The notes beneath the pieces were generated by a model. That model made no database searches. It saw nothing but the letters and a program-made list of their open reading frames with translations, and was not told the origin of the DNA. Shown here one piece after another: positions 56,790-64,000 of a stretch of DNA of 64,000 nucleotides (position 1 is the first letter of the stretch; every line of letters begins with the position of its first letter). Source of the DNA: Panax quinquefolius (Eukaryota > Streptophyta > Magnoliopsida > Apiales > Araliaceae); assembly GCA_020205615.1 (NCBI GenBank), contig CM035151.1, positions 41,722,977-41,786,976 of the forward strand, read 5' to 3'. A program made the position numbers and the translations under genes.

Positions 56790-57480
56790 AGACTCCAGTT
56801 GGATAGAAGCAATGCAGGAAGAACTCAACAATTTTGAACGAAGTAAAGTATGGAGATTGGTACCAAGACCAAAGAGTCATCATGTGATAGGAACTAAGTG
56901 GGTCTTCAGAACAAAATGGATGAAGATGGGGTCATAACCAGAAATAAGGCAAGACTAGTGGCAAAAGGTTATTCTCAAGAAGAAGGTATCGACTACAATG
57001 AGACATTTGCACCTGTAGCCAGACTAGAAGCCATCAGAATCTTTCTTGCCTTTGCTGCCCACATGATGTTCAAAGTCTTCCAAATGGATGTCAAGAGTGC
57101 ATTTCTAAATGGAGAACTCCAAGAAGAAGTCTATTTAGAGCAATCTCCAGGTTTCATCAATCCATCTCTTTCCAATTATGTCTATAGATTAGATAAAGCC
57201 TTATATGGTCTTAAACAAGGACCTAGAGCATGTTATGAAACACTAACAAACTTCTTAATCGAAAATGGGTTCACTAGAGGTAGAGTGGATACCACACTGT
57301 TTCTTATAAAGCATAAAGACAAAGTCTTACTAGTTCAAATCTATGTTGATGACGTTATCTTTGGTTCTACTGACGAAAAGTTATGCAAGAGATTCTCTAA
57401 GCAAATACAGAGCAAGTTTGAAATGAAAGCGTGATGGGTGAAATTTGAACTTCTTCCTTGAATTTGCAAGTAAAAGCGAT
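56790..57480 (+). pseudogene. Reverse transcriptase of copia C, one frameshift
   Basis: The RT begins with DSSWIEAMQEELNNFERSKVW and WVFRTKW. A one-base shift near 56918 moves it to the frame with [32 protein letters not shown], [26 protein letters not shown] and the active site YVDD at 57342-57353. All catalytic Asp residues seen are intact. The frame ends with a stop at 57432-57434, after which the last RT part is read in another frame. Confidence 0.88.
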
Positions 57481-58288
57481 GAAGAAAAGAATTTTCATAA
57501 ACCAAGCCAAGTACATCAAAGACTTACTGAAGAAATATGGCATGGAATCAGCCTCTCCCATGAAAACACCAATTGCTCCTGCAACCAAGCTTGTCAAGGA
57601 TGAGAAAGGTAAAAGTATTGATATCACTAAATAAAGAGGTATGATAGGCTCTCTTTTATACCTAACTGCCAGTAGACCAGACATAATGTTTGCAACATGC
57701 ATATGTGCTAGATTTCAGGCTAATCCTAAAGAGTCATATTTGTCTGCTGTAAAGAGGATCTTCAGGTATCTCAAGGGTACACCTTACTTGGGGTTGTGGT
57801 ACCCCAAGGAATCCTCATTTGAATTAATAGGATACACAGATGCTGATTTTATAGGATGCAAAATAGATAGAAAGAGTACCAGTGGCACTTGTCAACTGAG
57901 GAAACAGACTTGTGTCCTGGTTTAGCAAAAAGCAAAACTCGGTGTCTACCTCAATTGCATAAAATTTGAATATATTCTTTCTTTGGAAGTTCTTGTGCTC
58001 GAGATCTATGGATGAGAAATCACTAGTGACTATGGGTTCGACTTCAAATCTATTCCCATACTTTGTGATAACACAAGTGCCATAGCAATAACTCATAATC
58101 ACATCATGCATTCTAGGACTAAGCATATAGAAATAAGGTATCACTTCATTAGGGATCATGTGCAAAATGGAACTATATCTTTACAATATATCCCTACTAA
58201 AAATCAACTTGCTGATGTTTTTACAAAACCACTAGATGAATCCAGATTTAATAAGTTAATAAGTGAGCTAGGAATGCTAAATCTATAA
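57481..58288 (+). pseudogene. RT tail and RNase H of copia C, broken
   Basis: RQAKYIKDLLKKYGME-type and GSLLYLTASRPDIMFATCICARFQ sequence leads to RNase H: YTDADFIGCKIDRKSTSGTC, then after stops at 57922 and near 58012, CDNTSAIAITHNHIMHSRTKHIEIRYHFIRD and LADVFTKPLDESRFNKLISELGML ending at 58286-58288. The residues for metal binding are visible. Pol ends here. Confidence 0.85.
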
Positions 58289-58995
58289 CCATGAAATATA
58301 TGCTCTAGATTGTGCTAACCATAACAGATACAAAGGTTGATCTCAAAATCGTAGACATGATCAAGGAAAGCTCACGATCGTAGAGCTGAAAAGAAAACTA
58401 CGTCAACGATCGTAGCAAAGACTTAACTATCGTAGTGCAGACTGAACAATGACACAAGCCCCATCCACAAAGCAAAAATGTATCTTGTGATGACAAAGCT
58501 TTATAACATAGCAATCTCTCTAAGAGGTGCCTCAGGAACAAACCTAACCCTTGAATCTCTCCAAGAGGTTGGCCCTTACGAGCTACCTTAAAAGAATGCT
58601 TTATCAAAACTCATCACAAGATTGAGGATTCGGATAGGGCAGACTCGGCGATCGTCGACTCGGCGATTGGGACGGACTCGACGATCGCAGGATAGACTCA
58701 ACAAACATAAGACTACCTCAACGATCGTAGTCTTCCTAAGGACACCTCAGCTCTGAAGAAGCCAAGGGAAAATCAGTACATTCCTGCACAGTCAAAATCG
58801 TAGAGCCAAGCAAAAATCGACACCTGTCCCACTAAGCAAAAAAGAGGAGAGGGAAGTTACAAGTACAAGTTGAAATCATATTTTTGAAATCTGAAGTCCA
58901 AAAGATTATCTCTCTCTCATTCTCTCTCTCTCTCAAAGCAAAAGCCCTAAATCAACAGAAATCTCAGACGTATCTCACCTCCAACTACAGAATCA
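58289..58995 (+). other. Spacer between pol and 3' ORF of copia C
   Basis: No coding frame is supported. The spacer holds at least six ATCGTAG-type words (for example 58347, 58376, 58407, 58426, 58713 and 58796) and a CT-rich stretch (58910-58936) before the ORF start. Confidence 0.6.
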
Positions 58996-59487
58996 ATGGC
59001 TGCTTCAAATGTGGTATCCGGCTACAGACTCTATTTTGAAGAGTTCAAAACAGCTCCACCAAAATTTCACAAGACCCTAGCGCTGCTGAAGAAGGTGGGT
59101 CTCGAGGAGGCTCTGAGCACAGATACCCTTATCTATCCTAAGTTAGTGAAAGAGTTCTACAAAAATGTTGTGTTTGAAAACGACACCATCACTACAAGAG
59201 TAAGGGAAGTAGAAATTAGACTAAAGGCAGAAGACTTCAATCTGGCCCTAGGTTTCAAGAATGAAGGGCACCCATTCTTAGACAGCATAGACTTCAAAAA
59301 GGGACTAAGAAAAATGCATCACAAGAAAAACCCCTCTGTGAAAGGGTACAAAAAGAAGGAGTTCCCACAAAGGTATGAATTTTTGGCTGGCATTATTGGG
59401 AAATGCATTTGCTGTAAGAGCTCAGGTCATGACTCAGTGAATGAAGCTCAACTTAAGCTCATGACGGCCATGTTTTATGGTATCTAA
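58996..59487 (+). CDS. N-terminal domain of the copia C 3' ORF
   Basis: An ATG at 58996 in a good context opens 163 residues: SGYRLYFEEFKTAPPKFHKT, LVKEFYKNVVFENDTITTRV, VREVEIRLKAEDFNLALGF. The pattern is like the domain annotated as putative plant transposon protein, common in the 3' ORFs of SIRE-like elements and in Tat elements. It has no signal peptide, so it is unlikely to be an envelope protein by itself. A TAA at 59485-59487 ends it, but similar coding (LNYGYVARVDRQ) goes on at once, so the stop looks secondary. Function unknown. Confidence 0.65.
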   Translation: MAASNVVSGYRLYFEEFKTAPPKFHKTLALLKKVGLEEALSTDTLIYPKLVKEFYKNVVFENDTITTRVREVEIRLKAEDFNLALGFKNEGHPFLDSIDFKKGLRKMHHKKNPSVKGYKKKEFPQRYEFLAGIIGKCICCKSSGHDSVNEAQLKLMTAMFYGI

Positions 59488-62140
59488 CTCAACTATGGGT
59501 ATGTTGCTCGAGTGGATCGGCAAGTGGATCGTCAACTCGAAGAAATCAAAAAGCCCTTAGAAGATGCTATATGGGCGTTTCTTAAGTATCATTCTACAAT
59601 CTGCACTGGGTGACAAAATTGGGGATGAAGAGGGAGAAGCCATAAACCCAAATCGAAGAATGACCATTGACAGTTGTTTGAAAGCTGGAAGAGAAACCCC
59701 ACTGAGTATGTACGAATGATGGTGAGTCGAGTGGAAGAGGCTGGGGGCTGAAGGGCCTTGAGGCTTTCAGGGAAACATATACATTGTCAGGGAAGTTGGA
59801 GAAGAAGGAGAAACCAACAAGGGAGAACCCTCTGTCCTTACCAGAAAAAACAAGGGTAAGAGGAAGCTAAGGGCTAAATAGGTAGAAGAGCCTCAAGGAT
59901 TTACTGTTGATATTCTGTAGAGTCCTACGATATAGAGACTCGAGGATGCTAAGAAGAAGAAGCTGACAAGAAGATGAAGCTGATGAGGATCAAGCCACCA
60001 TATCACAGATCCTAAAGAAGAACAAAGCTGGCCATAAGTCTAAAAGGCCATCAATCTCCTCTATCGTAGAGTCTCTACTGTTCACAGAGGCCAGACCAAG
60101 TATGGCGGACAAGAAAGGAGATGTCTCAAGTATAGTGGCTATTGAACATGACAAAGCTAAAATTCAAGAGAGTCCTAAAGTTGTGGCTAAACCCAACAAA
60201 TCAAGAAGAAAGCTGGTCAAGAAGTATATTCTTGAAAATGAAAAGGTGCTAAAAAAGGAAGCAAAAAGTGTGGTGGATAAAAGGAGAAGCGTATCGAGCA
60301 AATCAAGAGACAAAGTGCTCCGGTGAGGGGAGATCCACGAAATTCTCATGATAGAGAATACACCGGTGAGGGGAGATGTCTCTGACTCAAGAAGATGTTC
60401 GGTGAGGGGGTTTACGAACTCTCGAAGAAGACTCAAGAGGGGAGATCATGATATCCATATGCGAAGAAGAAGAGGTCCTGCACAAAATAAAGATGAATCG
60501 GTCTGCAAGACCATCCGAGACCATTGAGATAATGGAATCCTCGAGAAGAGAAGAAAAGAAGAAGAACAAGAAGATGATGATGATGATGAGCTCGAAATCA
60601 CTGGTATAGGTAAAGGTGGATATAGAAGCTATCATACAATCAAATGTTCTCTTACCTACCCATGATGGCATACCATCAAGCTCAAATCACGAACTCATGG
60701 GATCACATGTTACGGAGCTTGAAAGAGTATCCGGCCATCTCGGTTTGCGGCTCATGGATTCCCAAGGAAAGTCGACTTTCCCAAGAAAGCGCTTCTTGAC
60801 CATTCTTCATCGAGGATAAACTTGAGGTCTTGATTATCCACGATCTCTTCAAAGTTAATCACTTGACATCATCTTCATTCGATCGATTCTATGAATTTCC
60901 TCGATGGTTGGAAGTGATTCTTCACCCTCTCAATCAATTTCGATTCTGAATCCCAAAATTCTATAACTGAAGAACCAAATAAAGTCAACCTTACTTTGCT
61001 CCCACAAACTACCAACTCTACGATTCTAGACTCTAGACCCATCGTAGAGTCCCAAATAGAGATCATAGAGACACGTGTCCCAAACATCCAAACTCAAGCC
61101 CCTCCATCCGATATACCATCCTCCTCATCAAATGACTACTTTAGTCTTGATCTTGCTCTTTACAACTTGCAAGATCAATCCCAGCAAACAACCCCTCCAA
61201 CCAACAATCCTCAAACAAATGATACTCTCCCAAACACCTTACAAGGATGACTTGAAGGAAGCAACCAAGAACATGGTCGAGAATATAGAAGCGATCTGGA
61301 ATCTCACTCGATCTCATCGATATCATCTGAATCAAATGATCCGATCAATCAATTTCACAGCACTATGAGAGGCTGAAAGAGGGAAATTATCAAAGAGATT
61401 CACTTCGAGATGAGATTCACTTCCAGGAAAAGAAAAGAGGTTGTTCTTGAAATGCGAAACATCAAGACACTCAACATAAACTTATCTTTGGAGAATATCA
61501 TCAACTTGAAAGCTTCTGTCTATGACTTCCAGAAATCTTATGTCAATCAGGAAAAACAGAATGACATGGTTCTAACAGCCCTCCAAAACAAAGAAGCAAG
61601 ATCTGATAAAAAGATCAAGAAAAGTAGAGAGGACAATGCTCAGACATAAAGCCAACTAAACGAGCTTGTCCAAGGTGTTAATCGACTGTCTGCAGATATT
61701 CGAACCCTTGATGCTGACATAAAAGGGGAGCATAAAGGGAAAGGAGTTAAGGGAGGACAGGGAGATCAAGGAAAAGGAAGAGGAGGTCATGGAACTCAAG
61801 AAAGGGGAAGAGGACAATTTCATGCTCAAGCATCATGAAGCCCTCCTGCAAGACAATTCCACCATCAGACTCAACGATCTCATCGTGAGGAATTTTAACG
61901 GCGGCTATACCTTTAAGTAAATCATGAGTCGACTCCCGACTCACAAAGATGTGTCTCTTCACGCATAAGAATGCAAGCTGGAGATCCTGCATTCATATGC
62001 GGGCATGAGGAAAATCAAGACTAAGTCAAGCGAATTTGGAAGAGTTAGTCAGAAACGAGGAAGCTTGCAAAAAAAGAAGGGCTGAGGAGTATGATAACCC
62101 ACCTTCACGAAAGAGGTCAAAGAAATAGAGATAAGTTGAA
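59488..62140 (+). pseudogene. Remainder of the copia C 3' ORF, heavily broken
   Basis: Pieces in different frames include a Lys-rich block (KPNKSRRKLVKKYILENEKV, 60195-60255), an acidic run near 60550-60600, a Ser/Pro/Gln-rich segment (PSDIPSSSSNDYFSLDLALY, 61108-61170) and a coil (61410-61649, FQKSYVNQEKQNDM). This alternation of basic, acidic and coil blocks is like the 3' ORF of copia G (17663-22665). Repeats of GGTGAGGGGAGA at 60322-60412 look like local rearrangement or assembly damage. Confidence 0.55.
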
Positions 62141-62320
62141 ACTTTAATTTCCTATTGATGTAATGCCAAACTGTAATATCTCCTGATCATCAATAAATTC
62201 ATGCTTATTCTCTAGAAATTTAATTTGCTCCTTTGAAATACTAAGTCATGTTTAAATTTCCTGCAAATGCAGCTAGTCACTAATAATCATGACAACAAAT
62301 CTCCTTGGTTATGTCAACAT
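62141..62320 (+). other. Short 3' untranslated stretch of copia C
   Basis: AT-rich, no frame. It includes TAATGCCAAACTGTAATATC and an ATGTCAACATCAAATAGG approach to the PPT. Confidence 0.5.
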
Positions 62321-62335
62321 CAAATAGGTGGAGAT
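62321..62335 (+). other. Polypurine tract of copia C
   Basis: CAAATAGGTGGAGAT directly before the 3' LTR start TGTTGGGAG. Copia G has the cleaner AATAGGGGGAGAT in the same place. Confidence 0.8.
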
Positions 62336-63842
62336 TGTTGGGAGAATGCATATTATGATTTGATGTTTTAATGTATATGCTCATGATTATTTGTAAAGTC
62401 CTTCAATGAATATATGTACAAGGACTTAGTGATAGATCAAATTTGTTAAGTTGATCTAAGATCTTAATGTGTATCATTCTGTAATGGAATGTATAGATAG
62501 AAAGATCAAAGCTGTTAGGTTGATCTTAAAATGTAATAGATAGGCTTCGAAGAAATCGTAGTGTATCATCTGATCAATATTGCAGAAGTCAAGGCAGAAA
62601 TGTAGAGCTTCAAAGATCGTAATGTGCCTGCCTTGAAATGACTCTTCAAAAATCATAGAGTGATCCCAACGTTTGCCATGCCAACTCCACGATCGTAGTG
62701 TGATGAATGAAACATGGAGTTTACAAGTCAACGATCGTAGCGTGCTCTCGGGATTGTAGAATCAACAACACGAGCAAGCGAAGATCGTAGTGTGCAAAGG
62801 TCTAAGGGAAATCATAGTGCTCTTGACTGATAGCATCGTAGTGTGCAAAGAAGTCAAGACGCTACGATCTGAATCGTAGAGTACCACGATCCAAAATCGT
62901 AGAGCATCATCTGTGTCATGTCAGAAAATGTCGAGCCTCATGATTTATATAAAGGTAGATTTTAACATATGAGGAATAGATTCTAGATGCTGCAGTACTC
63001 ATCAGTCCCAGAGTATATAAAATATCCTTAGTATGCAACAAAGAAGCCTATTGAAGAAGCTAAGGATAGTACCATGGGTAAGAGGGACAAAACACCTTTT
63101 CAGGTGGTAGGTGAGAAAGCAGTCTGTACTGTCAGTGGGCCAGAATGCAGAATTCAGAAGATGTGCAGAAATGTCTCTATCATAGTACAGAAAGTTCAGA
63201 TGCATTCAATGCCTCAACGGATGGATCCAACGGATAGTTTTCAAGATCACATATATGCAGATCGGACAGATGAGAGAAAAAGAAGATAAGCATTGAACAA
63301 ACAATGTGAACATCTCTCTCAAGCTCAACTCTACGATCTGAGATATTGCAAAGCTTGCTCAGCTACTCAGTTCTTCAAAACAAGTGCTTACACAGCAACT
63401 GAGTAGCAACCATTAAGAACTTAACATTATCAACTAACTGAAGAAGAGTACCAAGTCTGCTGGCTTGAAGAGTTCAAGAGTAAACTAAGAAGTTCCTGAC
63501 TCTTTGGTGCAGAAGGAACTGTGTGATTCGGAAGTTGTATCGATCATCCTTAGTGGATATCCTACTCATTGAGTAGAAGAGTGGACTAGGAGCTTTTAAG
63601 TGCTACAACCACTTAAAATGATCGTGTCTTTTACGTTCATGCCATAAGCGCCATATCTCATTATATCTCCGTATAAGCGCTTCACTCTCATAACTCCATT
63701 GCTTGGTAAAGAAGATTAAAACAAATATTAAGTTCGCTAAGTTTTAATCATTATAAAAGAACTAGTTTAAAACGAAAAGATTTTTTAAATATCTATTCAA
63801 CCCCCCCTTCTAGATAACTATTGTGCCAACTAAGAATTAACA
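62336..63842 (+). mobile_element. 3' LTR of copia C
   Basis: It starts TGTTGGGAGAATGC and ends AAGAATTAACA (1507 bp). It is collinear with the 5' LTR. Several CTG/CAG words of the 5' LTR are CG-containing strings here, most clearly at 63600-63690. Chromovirus E sequence resumes right after the duplication. Confidence 0.93.
62946..62955 (+). promoter_or_regulatory. TATA box of the copia C 3' LTR
   Basis: TATATAAAGG follows the ATCGTAG array. The 5' LTR has TTATGTAAAAG at the same place (about 52046), a weaker match, so the promoter may have decayed there. Confidence 0.6.
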
Positions 63843-64000
63843 AAGTTGTCTATGTTAACGGCTCAAAATGAGTTAATAACAGAGATGGCTAGGATGGAAA
63901 TAGAAGTAAAGATGTCGAGTGATTCGAGATAGATACTCTTTATGACGGAGATGTAATCTACCATCGTAGAGAGAGCTAATGAGGTACAACTCAAGACTGA
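63843..64000 (+). pseudogene. Chromovirus E resumes: linker before integrase (cut by window edge)
   Basis: The right copy of the AAGTT duplication (63843-63847) is followed by sequence that continues the E reading frame: LSMLTAQNELITEMARMEIEV, matching the [21 protein letters not shown] linker of element B. It shifts near 63920-63960 and runs out of the window before the HHCC domain. This proves that C interrupts E. Confidence 0.88.

Larger units (their letters stand above)
51437..63842 (+). mobile_element. Complete SIRE/Maximus-like Ty1/copia element C
   Basis: The element is 12406 bp, with two LTRs (1559 and 1507 bp), PBS, gag, protease, integrase, reverse transcriptase, RNase H, a spacer, a long 3' ORF and a PPT, in the order expected for copia (integrase before RT). 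The size and the extra ORF point to the SIRE/Maximus lineage. It sits in the RNase H-integrase linker of chromovirus E with a perfect 5-bp duplication. Most of its frames are broken in this sequence. Confidence 0.93.

Overview
This window looks like intergenic heterochromatin from a large, repeat-rich flowering-plant genome. Almost every stretch can be assigned to an LTR retrotransposon or a fragment of one. I find no convincing host protein-coding gene, tRNA, rRNA or CRISPR array. Plant origin is inferred from chromovirus (Tekay/Del-like) Ty3/gypsy elements with C-terminal chromodomains, a SIRE/Maximus-like Ty1/copia element with an extra 3' ORF, Tat/Ogre-like LTRs, and priming sites complementary to initiator-Met tRNA. 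The species cannot be named.

Layout. (1) 1-11146: a minus-strand chromovirus, family A, arranged internal-LTR-internal-LTR as a tandem with a period of about 6.2 kb. Both internal regions lack most of the reverse transcriptase. (2) 11147-16452: the 3' end of a plus-strand Tat/Ogre-like element (possible antisense ORF, spacer, minisatellite, PPT, LTR I) joined to a truncated family-A LTR (H). (3) 16479-22665: a minus-strand SIRE-like copia remnant G (LTR, PPT, 3' ORF), interrupted by an inverted Tat/Ogre-like LTR (J, 19410-21636). (4) 22666-33577: chromovirus B on the plus strand with both LTRs, a coiled-coil ORF before gag, and a degenerate gag-pol. (5) 33578-34740: slivers of copia, B-type and Tat-like LTRs. 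(6) 34741-39303 and 40031-48964: two elements (F minus, D plus) of one non-autonomous LARD-like family, with LTRs of 3.4-4.4 kb and a non-coding internal region rich in short hairpins. (7) 48965-51436 and 63843-64000: chromovirus E, split by (8) a 12.4 kb SIRE-like copia C (51437-63842) with a perfect 5-bp target-site duplication.

Two signals are not explained by ordinary annotation. First, where duplicated copies can be compared (A/A', LTRs of C, LTRs of D), CTG or CAG in one copy is repeatedly replaced by a CG-containing string with small indels in the other. This looks like consensus error at CHG-methylated sites rather than evolution, and may cause many of the frameshifts. Second, the D/F family carries a train of short perfect inverted repeats at equivalent positions in two diverged copies, which suggests structured RNA or DNA. 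In addition, the copia families carry dense arrays of an ATCGTAGAGTG-like word in the LTR and scattered copies elsewhere.

The elements do not work together as host pathways. They are layers of insertion: D, F, B and G are older layers that have been cut, E is a host for C, and C is the most clearly datable insertion because both LTRs and its target duplication remain.
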